From Myxococcus fulvus (GTDB taxonomy: Bacteria > Myxococcota > Myxococcia > Myxococcales > Myxococcaceae): a DNA stretch of 64,000 bases. Shown one piece after another: positions 18,469-27,660 of this stretch (its first letter is position 1; the number at the start of each line of letters is the position of its first letter). Below the pieces are notes generated by a model, which was given only the letters and a program-made list of their open reading frames with translations, searched no databases and was not told the DNA's origin. The stretch lies in assembly GCF_900111765.1 (NCBI RefSeq), contig NZ_FOIB01000001.1:372001-436000 (forward strand), written 5' to 3'. Made by a program: the position numbers and the translations under genes.

Positions 18469-19653
18469 TTATGAGCGTAGCACCCGGGGCTCGAAGCGCA
18501 GTGGCAGGCGCTTGGGGCCGTGCAGGTGGAGCGCCTGACGTGGCTCCCACGGTGTGTCGCTCGCGAGTTGGAAGTCGCCCAGTGCCTCCAGCAGGTCCGT
18601 GAGCGCCACCCGCGCCTCCATCCGCGAGAGCGCCGCTCCCAGGCAGAAGTGGATGCCGTGCCCGAAGGCCAGGTGCGGATTCGGCTCCCTGCCGATGTCG
18701 AACCGCTCGGGCTCCTCGAAGTGTCCCGGGTCCCGGTTCGCCGAGCCAATCATCGGCAACACGAACTTCCCCGCGGGAATCACCCGACCGTTCAACTCCA
18801 CCTCCCGCTTCGTCGACCGATACATCGACTGCGCCGGCGACCGGAACCGCAGCACCTCCTCGATGGCCGAGCCCAACAACTCCGGCTGCCTCCTCAACCG
18901 CTCCAGTTGGTCTGGGTACTCGAGGAAGCACAGGAGCGCGTTGTCGATGAGGTCCGTCGTCGTCTCCGTCCCCGCGGCCAACAGCAACTGGAAGAAGCCC
19001 AGTATCTCCTTCTCGTCCAGCCGCTCCCCATCCACCTCCGCCTCCACCAGCCGCGTCAGCAGGTCATCCCGCGGCTCCCTCCGTCGCTCCTCCAGGATGG
19101 CCGAGAGATACACCCGCATCTCATCGCGCATCGCCGCGTTCTCCGCCCGCGCTCGCTCCGCCTCCTCCCCTTCGGAGATGGTGTGGCTGAGCTTCATGAT
19201 GATGTCCCCCCACTGCAGGAACCGCGCTCGGTCCTCCACCGGAATCCCAATCATCTCCGCGATGACCGTCGTCGGCAGCTGACTCGAATACTCCGCCACC
19301 ACGTCCATCTCCCCACGCCCCACCAGCGGCGCCAGCAACCCACGCGACAGCTCCCGCACGTGCGGCTCCAGGTTCGCGATGGAGCGCGGGGTGAATGCCC
19401 GCATGATGATGCCGCGCAGCTTCGTGTGCCGGGGCGGGTCCGAGAACAACAGCCAGTCCGGTGTCCTCCCTGTCACCGTCGTCACGACGGAGCTGAACAC
19501 CTCATGGTCCTGCAGCGCTCGCTTGACGCTGTCGTAGTCGAACAGGAGCCACAGGTCCGCTCGCGGTTCATGCAACAACGGCGAGCGCTCACGCAGCTGC
19601 GCGTACAGCGGAAAGGGATTCCGACGCACGTCATCGGTGAAGAGGTCCAACAT
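18469..19653 (-). CDS. Cytochrome P450 monooxygenase
   Basis: A 394-residue soluble class I bacterial P450. The I-helix oxygen-activation motif AGTETT is at 227-232, the ExxR motif at 266-269 (EVLR), and the heme loop FGHGIHFCLG at 330-339 with Cys337 as thiolate ligand. It needs ferredoxin and reductase partners, which are not nearby. The substrate is unknown; lipids, terpenes or polyketides are usual for this branch. The start is supported by GGAGACC upstream. A gap of 218 bases separates it from the inositol-lipid operon. Confidence 0.95.
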   Translation of the reverse strand: MLDLFTDDVRRNPFPLYAQLRERSPLLHEPRADLWLLFDYDSVKRALQDHEVFSSVVTTVTGRTPDWLLFSDPPRHTKLRGIIMRAFTPRSIANLEPHVRELSRGLLAPLVGRGEMDVVAEYSSQLPTTVIAEMIGIPVEDRARFLQWGDIIMKLSHTISEGEEAERARAENAAMRDEMRVYLSAILEERRREPRDDLLTRLVEAEVDGERLDEKEILGFFQLLLAAGTETTTDLIDNALLCFLEYPDQLERLRRQPELLGSAIEEVLRFRSPAQSMYRSTKREVELNGRVIPAGKFVLPMIGSANRDPGHFEEPERFDIGREPNPHLAFGHGIHFCLGAALSRMEARVALTDLLEALGDFQLASDTPWEPRQALHLHGPKRLPLRFEPRVLRS

Positions 19654-19871
19654 GACGACTGGTCTCCAGGCGGAGGAACACGTCGGACGCGAGCCCGAAG
19701 CACACGAGCCGCGTCACCCGACGCACACCTCCAACGTAGGAGCCCGCACCCGCGCAACGCAGTCCCCTCCACCGCGAATGTCCGCTCATGGAAGGCGCGA
19801 CCGTTGCCAGGAGTCGAGGTCCCGAAACCACCCCGCGCCCACCGTTGAACGGCGAGCACCGCGAGTCGACG

Positions 19872-20453
19872 CTACGCCGCGCGACCGGACCGACGGGCCA
19901 CCCACGCGCTGACGAAGTCCGCGAGGCCGCCGAGCTGCCGGTCATTCAACGTGCACTGCCACCGGGCCTTCCTCAGCGCGCGGTACGCCGCCGGCGCCTC
20001 CCAGCCCTTCGCCACCATCACCGCCAGGCCCATCAACGGCCCACGCCCCACACCGTGCTCACAGTGCGCGTACAGGTGCCCGCCCTTCTCCAACCGGGGC
20101 AGCGCCCACTCCACGCCCTGCACCAACTGCTCCACCGACGGCGGATACCGGTCCGTCACCGGCAGGTTGAGCAGCTCGATGCCCAACGCCGCCAGCGCCT
20201 TCGCGTCGTCCACCCGCTCGGCGCGCAAATCAATCACCGCCGTGATTCCGCGCGCCTTCAGCTCCGCGTACCGCGACGGCGACACCGAGCCGCCCACGTG
20301 CAGCCACTCGTTCACCTGCGACACGTTGAGGCCCTGGCCCGGCAGCTTCGTGGTCCACTCCACGCAGCGCGCCACCGAGCGCAGCACCTGCTTGCGCACC
20401 CAGCCGCGAACCCCCGGCACATGGTGCACGTCCCGCAACAACGACACGCTCAC
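19872..20453 (-). CDS. Dual-specificity phosphatase, last gene of the inositol-lipid operon
   Basis: A 193-residue protein with the Cys-based phosphatase signature HCEHGVGRG: Cys131 nucleophile, Arg137 and a probable general acid Asp101 in PVTDRYPP. Its N-terminal region is basic. Eukaryotic and bacterial relatives include PTPMT1-like enzymes that dephosphorylate phospholipid headgroups. Being last in an operon with inositol-phosphate synthase and a CDP-alcohol transferase, it is a good candidate for removing the phosphate from phosphatidylinositol phosphate (inference). Its GTG start overlaps the previous stop by 4 bases, so translation is probably coupled. A protein phosphatase role is the alternative. 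Confidence 0.85.
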   Translation of the reverse strand: MSVSLLRDVHHVPGVRGWVRKQVLRSVARCVEWTTKLPGQGLNVSQVNEWLHVGGSVSPSRYAELKARGITAVIDLRAERVDDAKALAALGIELLNLPVTDRYPPSVEQLVQGVEWALPRLEKGGHLYAHCEHGVGRGPLMGLAVMVAKGWEAPAAYRALRKARWQCTLNDRQLGGLADFVSAWVARRSGRAA

Positions 20454-21442
20454 AAATCACCCTCGAGCGTCACTTCCATCAGCCCCGCCACCGGCGTCTT
20501 CCCCGAGCGCTCCAACACCGCCCGGTGCAGGTACGTCACCGGCGAGCCCACCACCGGCTTGATGAGCCCACCCAGCATGCCCAGCTCCTCCACGGGCGCG
20601 CTGCGCTGGAGCAGCGACGTGGACTTCAGCACCATGGCCTTCGCGCCATCGCCGCCGAACACATCCACCGTCCACACGCTGCGCTCCTTCGCGCCCTCGC
20701 GGCTGAGCGTGAACGACTCCATTGCGTTCGGCGCGCCACCCTCCGTCCACGAGTACACCGGACCGAACTCACCGTCCTGTCCCTCGCGCGCGAGCAACAC
20801 CATCCGCTCGCCACCGTCGCGCAGCGCCCGGAAGCGCACCCACCGCCGCGCCAGCTTCCCCGGAGGAATCGTCGACCGCGTGTGGTCCGCGTACCCGCCG
20901 CCCGACAGCGTCACCGCCGTGCCCTTGGGCTGCTGCACCGTGGCCTTCAGCGGGCTGAACGCCAGCGTCACCTCGTGACGATAGCGCGCGCTGCCCACCT
21001 CCACCTCGGAGCCCTCCGGCGAGCGCGGCTCCACCTGGGCCGCGTACTCCAGCACCACCCGCCCGCCCTCCAGCCCCGCCTCCACCTTCGTCACCCCGTC
21101 CGCGGAGCGCGCCGAGCACGCGCCCACGCGAAAGGTGCTGGTGGCCGCGTCATAGCTCCACTCCTTCGCGCCCACCTTCTTCTGCGGCGTCCACGCGCGC
21201 TGCCCCGCCTTGAGCACCGTCGCGCGGCAGATGCCCGTGCGAGAGCCCGGACCGATGTTCGTCACCTGCAACTGCACCAGCACGAAGGTGCCGTCCTCCA
21301 GGTCCCCGATGAAGGTGAAGCTCTCCCCGTAGTTGTCGCTCGGGGAGAGCGTGGGCTCCAGCGCCGCGCCCGCCGCCGCCACGGTGGGCAGCAGCAGCGT
21401 CAGCAGGAGGCCCAGGACCTGGAGCCGTCCCTCACGCCGCAT
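20450..21442 (-). CDS. Secreted lipocalin-like protein (AttH/CrtC/Svf1-like)
   Basis: A 330-residue protein with a cleavable signal (MRREGRLQVLGLLLTLLLPTVAAAG region). The mature part is beta-rich and contains SDNYGESFTFIGDLEDGTFVLVQ and GGGYADHTRSTIPPGKLARRW, which resemble the double-lipocalin AttH/CrtC/Svf1 proteins that bind hydrophobic molecules. A periplasmic lipid carrier for the products of the operon would fit, but this is inference from fold and context. The start at 21442 begins the signal peptide and overlaps the upstream gene by 11 bases. Function is otherwise unassigned. Confidence 0.7.
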   Translation of the reverse strand: MRREGRLQVLGLLLTLLLPTVAAAGAALEPTLSPSDNYGESFTFIGDLEDGTFVLVQLQVTNIGPGSRTGICRATVLKAGQRAWTPQKKVGAKEWSYDAATSTFRVGACSARSADGVTKVEAGLEGGRVVLEYAAQVEPRSPEGSEVEVGSARYRHEVTLAFSPLKATVQQPKGTAVTLSGGGYADHTRSTIPPGKLARRWVRFRALRDGGERMVLLAREGQDGEFGPVYSWTEGGAPNAMESFTLSREGAKERSVWTVDVFGGDGAKAMVLKSTSLLQRSAPVEELGMLGGLIKPVVGSPVTYLHRAVLERSGKTPVAGLMEVTLEGDL

Positions 21443-22676
21443 GGGGGCGCTGCTCCATGAGCGCGTCCGACGAGTTCGTGTCGTTGAAGACGTAGTCGCG
21501 CTGCAGGGGCAGGTTCCAGGCGAAGTACACCACGCCGCGCACCAGCCACCAGCCCAGCGTGTACGCCAGCTGCGGATGCAACGTGAGCAGCGCCACGCCG
21601 CCCGCGTTGAGCAGCGCGCTCGTCCCACTCACCACCGCGTAGCGCATCATCTGCCGGCCCACCGCCGCCGTGCTGCGGAAGGTGAGCACCCGGTTGATGG
21701 AGTAGTTCACCACCGCGCCCAAGAGCGCGCCCAGCACCGTGGCCCACGCGGGGAGCAGGCCCATCCACTCCACCAGCGCCAGCACCACCGCGAAGTCCGC
21801 CACCGTCGCGATGGCGCCCGCCGCCGCGTTGAGGCCCACAATCGCCTTCTCCGAGCGCGCCTCCTGGCGCTTCGGCGCCAGCGCCTTCACCAGATTGCGG
21901 AACCGGGAGATGGCCGTCAGGTTGCTCATGATGGCGACGAAGACCAGGCCCACCACCGCCATCCAGTGCATGGGGTGCTTCTCCTCGGGCCAGAACACCG
22001 CCTCGAGAATCGGCGACAGCGCCGTGCCCGCGCCCAGGAAGAGCACGCGCTCCAGCCGCTGCATCGCGCCGTCACGCACGTTGACGCCCAGGCCCTCGCC
22101 CTTGGCGCGCACGTACGGCACCAGCGACGAACCCAGGAGCGCGCCCAGCGCGGGCAGGAGCACCCACGTGTCCCGGTAGTACCAGGCAAGGCCCATCAAC
22201 ATCGCCGAGTCCACGTACCGGTCCAGCACCGAGTCCAGCGCCGCGCCCGCGGGGTTGGCCTCCTTGCGCGTGCGGGCGATTCGTCCGTCCATCACGTCCA
22301 GGATGCCCGCCGCCAGGAACAGCCAGCCGCCGAGCGCGAAGCGCCCCGCCGCCACCGCCACACCCGAGGAGATTCCCAGCAGGCCCGACAGCATGGACAG
22401 CGCGTTGGCCGGCAGGCCCGAGCGCAGGATGACCGCCCACAACGGCTGGATGATCCAGAAGAAGTAGTGGCGCAGGAAGTAGCCCACGAAGCCGGCGTTG
22501 CCCCGCTTGAGCGTCTCCTCGTCGCGCGGCACGCCCTTGAAGGCGACGCGGATACAGAAGACGAGCAACCCGCCCAGGAAGTACACACAGGCGAGGATGG
22601 CGGGAGCGAGCGCGGTCCAGATGCGGGCCGACGGAGACAGGTTTCCGGTCAGCCAGGCGACCAGGTTCTCAAGCAC
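21432..22676 (-). CDS. CDP-alcohol phosphatidyltransferase fused to a GtrA-like membrane domain
   Basis: A 414-residue multi-pass membrane protein. The CDP-alcohol transferase signature DGxxARx8Gx3Dx3D is complete: Asp130, Gly131, Ala134, Arg135, Gly144, Asp148, Asp152. In the pathway it would join CDP-diacylglycerol to an inositol phosphate. From about residue 275 the sequence changes to a four-helix GtrA-like domain (VVNYSINRVLTFRS, YFAWNLPLQRDYVF), a family tied to flipping or handling of polyprenyl-linked sugars. The fusion is unusual. The GTG start has GGAGGGG upstream and overlaps the PAP2 gene by 8 bases. Confidence 0.9.
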   Translation of the reverse strand: MLENLVAWLTGNLSPSARIWTALAPAILACVYFLGGLLVFCIRVAFKGVPRDEETLKRGNAGFVGYFLRHYFFWIIQPLWAVILRSGLPANALSMLSGLLGISSGVAVAAGRFALGGWLFLAAGILDVMDGRIARTRKEANPAGAALDSVLDRYVDSAMLMGLAWYYRDTWVLLPALGALLGSSLVPYVRAKGEGLGVNVRDGAMQRLERVLFLGAGTALSPILEAVFWPEEKHPMHWMAVVGLVFVAIMSNLTAISRFRNLVKALAPKRQEARSEKAIVGLNAAAGAIATVADFAVVLALVEWMGLLPAWATVLGALLGAVVNYSINRVLTFRSTAAVGRQMMRYAVVSGTSALLNAGGVALLTLHPQLAYTLGWWLVRGVVYFAWNLPLQRDYVFNDTNSSDALMEQRPHAA

Positions 22677-23572
22677 GGGTGTCCCCTCCAGGTGTCAGCG
22701 GCATCGAAACAGTCATAGGTGCGCTCTTGCGGGAGAACGCGAGCTCCACCGCCAGGAAGGCCGCGAGCGCGAAGGCGAGGCCCGCGAGCACGTCCAGGAC
22801 ATAGTGGTGCGTCAGATAGACGGCGGAGAAGGCGACGAGCAGGGCGAACGCCCCGGTGGCCACCCGCCACTTCAACCCATCCCTCCACACGAACAGCATC
22901 ACCATGAAGGGGTAGGCCGCGTGCAGCGACGGCATGGCGCCGAACACGTTCGGATTGCGCGCGTAGAAGCCAGCGAAGTAGCTGATACCCAACAGGGCAT
23001 CGAAGCGCGCCGTGCCCGCGGGGCTGGGCAGCGCGGCCAGGTCGGCGGGGCCCGGGCCGTAAGCCAGGATGTACCAGGGCGGCGCGGCCGGATAGAGCAG
23101 GTAGGTGACCACGCCCATGGCGTTCACCACCAGGAAGGCCCAGCACAGCTTCTCGAAGCGCGCGTCCTTCTTCACGAAGAAGAAGATGGCCATCAAGAAG
23201 ACTTCGTAAAGGTAGGCCGCGTAGGCGAAGCCGCACAGCAGGTCCAACACGACGTTCGAGCGCGTGCTCCACCACTGGGGCCAGTTGACGCCGCCGGGGG
23301 CGGGGAACCACTGCGTCTCCCACACCCACAAGTCACCTGTGTGGATGGGGCCCCGCAGGAACAGCCAGAGTGCCTGGCTGTCCAGCAGCATGCCGGTCAG
23401 CCACAGCGGGAACCCACCGAAGAGGAACCGGCGCGTGCGGGGGCCCGCCCAGGCCACCCCCAGCAGCGCCGCGTCCGCCGCGACGTGCTCCCACCGAAGC
23501 CGACCGGTGGCCGTCACCAGCATCAAATGGCCCACCCCCAACAGGGTGACGAGCCAGATGAACGCCGGAGTC

Positions 23573-23595
<23 letters not shown>
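22669..23595 (-). CDS. AUR1/PAP2-type membrane enzyme, candidate inositol phosphoceramide synthase
   Basis: A 308-residue protein with about six TM segments. The PAP2 active-site pieces are clear: PSLHAAYP at 222-229 (His225) and HHYVLD at 263-268 (His264, Asp268). YPAAPPWY at 168-175 is characteristic of the AUR1 / inositolphosphotransferase branch rather than simple lipid phosphatases. Yeast AUR1 moves phosphoinositol from phosphatidylinositol to ceramide. The position directly after inositol-phosphate synthase makes the same reaction likely (inference). The start at 23595 overlaps the upstream gene by 23 bases; a longer ORF from 23637 is less likely. Confidence 0.85.
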
Positions 23596-24907
<1,312 letters not shown>

Positions 24908-25351
24908 CGTGGGGTTCCTTAAGGGGGGCGGGGGGCCGCCCTGTGGTGAGTCTTCTCGGACTTGCCGCTGCGCACCGACTGGATGCCGTGGGGTTTGCGG
25001 AAAATCTCGGATGCGGATGGTTGATACGCTAAAGCGTTCGTGACTTCAACGTCATGTGGGGCAGGCTGGTTAGCACGACGTGGGGCGGACTGATGGATCA
25101 GCGCAGCCCCAGGTACAAGCCGACGCGAACGCGCCTGTCAGAGAAACACCAGGTCGTGAGAAAAATGACACCTACCTGACCTTCCATGGGCATGGAGGGT
25201 AGGGCCGGGGTCGCTAGGACCCCGGGTGAAGTGGCCGGGTGAGTGTCGAGGGATGGGGAGAAGCCTTCGAGGGGTGTGGGACGGCCCGGAAGCGAACGGT
25301 TGGCTACGGGCCTGTCATGGCGCCCATGTCGTCGTGGCGCAACCCCAAGTG
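24908..25351. other. 444-base intergenic region upstream of the ino1 operon
   Basis: It carries the ino1 leader and promoter (25021-25049). A short perfect palindrome ACGCT-AA-AGCGT lies inside the promoter spacer, and TCCATG-GG-CATGGA lies near 25182-25195. Beyond that I see no gene; the stretch 25130-25200 is locally less GC-rich. Confidence 0.5.
25021..25049 (-). promoter_or_regulatory. Sigma-70-like promoter of the inositol-lipid operon
   Basis: On the minus strand TTGAAG (-35, 25044-25049) and TATCAA (-10, 25021-25026) are separated by exactly 17 bases, a rare AT-rich match in this GC-rich window. The spacer holds the palindrome ACGCTTTAGCGT, a possible operator. Confidence 0.45.
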
Positions 25352-25876
25352 TCAGTGGGAGCGGGAGCTACCCAGCTCCAGGGACTGGTGGTCTCCCGGG
25401 GCGTAGCTCTTGCCGGTGAGGGCGGCCTTCACCATGCCGACCAGCTGCACCATGCGGCTGGAGGGCGTGTCCCAGTACTCGGCGCGCTCGACGCGCACGC
25501 ACAGGAGCGCGAGCTCGGGATCATCCATGCCGTCGGGGAACCAGGCCTTGAGCGCGGGGCTCCACAGCTCGCGAACCTTGCGCGGGTCCTTCACCAGCTG
25601 GCAGCGGCCGCTGACGGAGACGTAGCGGTCCCTGGTGGGGTCGGAGAAGGAGACGTTGACGTGGTGGTCCTGCTCCACCTCGTCGACCTTGTGCGAGTGC
25701 TCGCGGGTGAAGAACCAGAGCTCTCCGTCGAAGTCATGGTCCTGGGTCCACATGGGGCGGCTGTGCAGGCTCCCGTCGGCATCCACCGTGGTCATCATGG
25801 CGACCTTGATGCCGTGGATGAGCTCACCCAGATGTTCGACGGCGCCTCGCGTGCCCTGCTCCTGCTTCTTGCTCAT
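25352..25876 (-). CDS. Pyridoxamine 5'-phosphate oxidase-like (general stress protein 26 type)
   Basis: A 174-residue split-barrel flavin-binding-type protein. VAMMTTVDADGSLHSRPM, GELWFFTREHSHKVDEVEQD and VSFSDPTRDRYVSVSGRCQLVKD are typical of the PNPOx-like general stress family, which binds FMN or F420 and is not a true PdxH. The start at 25876 has AGGAGG six bases upstream. The enzymatic substrate is unknown. Divergent from the next gene; no clear operon. Confidence 0.88.
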   Translation of the reverse strand: MSKKQEQGTRGAVEHLGELIHGIKVAMMTTVDADGSLHSRPMWTQDHDFDGELWFFTREHSHKVDEVEQDHHVNVSFSDPTRDRYVSVSGRCQLVKDPRKVRELWSPALKAWFPDGMDDPELALLCVRVERAEYWDTPSSRMVQLVGMVKAALTGKSYAPGDHQSLELGSSRSH

Positions 25877-26038
25877 GTCTGCCTCCTGACCTTGAAAACT
25901 AGGCAGTGTCCGGAGGCCGGGGCGGGTGGGGCCGGTTGGATGGCGCCAGGGCAGGCGGGCGGTGTGGTAGTGGGCGTGGAAAGCCCTCACGGTGGCGGGG
26001 TGGTTGCCGTGTCCAGGGGATGGAAAGCGAGTGCGACG

Positions 26039-26533
26039 ATGCTGAAGACCGCGTGGAACGAGTGGTGCCTGAAGGCGCTGCAGATCGAGACGGCGCTGCT
26101 GGCGCTGGAGGAGATCGAGCTGCCCGAGGAGATGCACGGGCTGCAGGACGCGGCGGAGGAGAAGCTCCTGGAGCTGGGGCGGGCGTGGAAGGAGCGGCAG
26201 CCGGCGAAGGACGGGCGTCGGTGGGAGAAGCAGACCCTGGACAAGGGCACGCCGAGCGACGCGGAGCTGGAGGAGATGGTTCGCGAGTTCCGCACGGACG
26301 GCAAGCCGTGGACGCTCTTGCGCGCGACCAGCGACAAGCAGGAGGTGGTGGAGACGGTGGTGTCGGACGGCCGCGCGTGCATGGTGGCCGGCGGCTCGTA
26401 CTACCTGGGCCAGTGGGACGCGAAGGACGAGGTGCTGGAGGTCGGCCGCGATGACGACGCGGGCGAGCCGGGCACCGGCGTGGTGCTCGCCGCCACCGGT
26501 GAGGTGCAGTACACGCCGGACCCGGAGCTGTAG
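26039..26533 (+). CDS. Hypothetical cytosolic protein, 164 residues
   Basis: Not recognised. The N-terminal half is strongly helical and charged (LQIETALLALEEIELPEEM). The C-terminal half is beta-rich with ACMVAGGSYYLGQWDAKDEV and ends in a Pro-Asp tail. No signal, TM or metal motif. The ATG is preceded by GGAAAGCGAG, a weak ribosome site. Its stop nearly touches that of the convergent aldo/keto reductase (1 base between). Codon usage fits the neighbours, which supports a real gene. Confidence 0.65.
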   Translation: MLKTAWNEWCLKALQIETALLALEEIELPEEMHGLQDAAEEKLLELGRAWKERQPAKDGRRWEKQTLDKGTPSDAELEEMVREFRTDGKPWTLLRATSDKQEVVETVVSDGRACMVAGGSYYLGQWDAKDEVLEVGRDDDAGEPGTGVVLAATGEVQYTPDPEL

Positions 26534-26534
26534 C

Positions 26535-27485
26535 TCAAGTGTCCAGCACGCGCGCCATGCGCTCGCGTGTCTTGGCGTCGGGCAGGCGTCCGAAGCCCGC
26601 GCGCACGTTGTCGGCCACGTGCTTGGGATTGCTCGTGGCGGGCAGCGGGCAGTTCACCGCGGGGTGGCCGAGGATGAACTTCAGGAAGAACTGCGCCCAG
26701 CTGTCGCAGTCGAACTCCTGGGCCCACTCCGGCAGCGCGCGGCCCTTCACGCGGCTGAAGAGGTCGCCGGTGGCGAAGGGCTGCATGACGAGCACCGCCA
26801 CGCCATTCGCGGCGGCGGCGGGCAGGAGCCGCTTCTCCGCCTCGCGGTCCGTGAGGGAGTAGGGCAGCTGGATGAAGTCCAGCGTCTCCTCCTTCAACAG
26901 GCGCTCCAGCTCCGGGAAGGCGCTCTTCTGGTAGTGGGTGATGCCCACGTAGCGCACGCGCCCTTTCGCCTTCCACTCGCGCAGCACGGGCAGGTGGGTG
27001 CGCCAGTCGACGAGGTTGTGCACCTGGAGCAGGTCCATGCGTCCGCGCCCCATGTCGCGCACGGACGTCTCCAACTGCTCGAGTCCCGACTCCTTGCCCG
27101 TGGTCCACACCTTGGTCGCGAGGAAGGGTTTGGGCGCGTCCGGCAGCGCCGCGAGCACGTCGCCCACCACGCGCTCGGCGCGGCCGTACATCGGGGACGA
27201 GTCGATGAGGCGCGCGCCCGAGTCGAGGAAGCGCTGCAGCACGTCCTTCAAGGGGGCGCGCTCGGCGGGTGAGGCGCCCACGTCGAAGGTCTGCCAGGTG
27301 CCGAGGCCGATGACGGGCAGCGCCTCGCCGGACTTGGGGATGGGGCGGGTGAGCATGGTGGCCTTCGGGGTGGGAGCGGGCTTGGGGACGGGCTGGGCGG
27401 CGTGGACGAGCCGGGGCAGCAGGGCGGCGCCGAGTCCCGCGACGAGCACGTCCCGACGCGAGGGTGGGGATGGGGGCTGGGACAT
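26535..27485 (-). CDS. Aldo/keto reductase with a twin-arginine signal
   Basis: A 316-residue aldo/keto reductase whose N-terminus is SRRDVLVAGLGAALLPRLVHA, a twin-arginine export signal. The catalytic tetrad is visible: Asp in RLIDSSPMYG, Tyr in the same motif, Lys in LATKVW and His in LLQVHN. Export through Tat implies folding with a bound cofactor in the cytosol and action in the periplasm, which is uncommon for NADPH-using aldo/keto reductases. Substrate unknown. Divergent from the surface-repeat gene by 175 bases. Confidence 0.88.
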   Translation of the reverse strand: MSQPPSPPSRRDVLVAGLGAALLPRLVHAAQPVPKPAPTPKATMLTRPIPKSGEALPVIGLGTWQTFDVGASPAERAPLKDVLQRFLDSGARLIDSSPMYGRAERVVGDVLAALPDAPKPFLATKVWTTGKESGLEQLETSVRDMGRGRMDLLQVHNLVDWRTHLPVLREWKAKGRVRYVGITHYQKSAFPELERLLKEETLDFIQLPYSLTDREAEKRLLPAAAANGVAVLVMQPFATGDLFSRVKGRALPEWAQEFDCDSWAQFFLKFILGHPAVNCPLPATSNPKHVADNVRAGFGRLPDAKTRERMARVLDT

Positions 27486-27660
27486 GACTGGACTCTAACG
27501 CCTCCAGAGGGGCCGCCAGGGGCGGGTGACAGTATTTCGTGGGGCCGGTGTTCCGTTGCGCGAAGGGGGCGTCACAGCCTCCCGCGAAGCAACCGTGGCT
27601 CCCGTGCCCGCGTGAAGGTGGGCCGAGCCCCTCTTGGAAACAACTCAGGAAGGTTCAGCG

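Noticed and set aside
27560-27580. CCGGTGTTCCGTTGC as a sigma-54 promoter for the surface-repeat gene
   Set aside because: The GG to GC distance is one base short and the TGGCAC part is not conserved.
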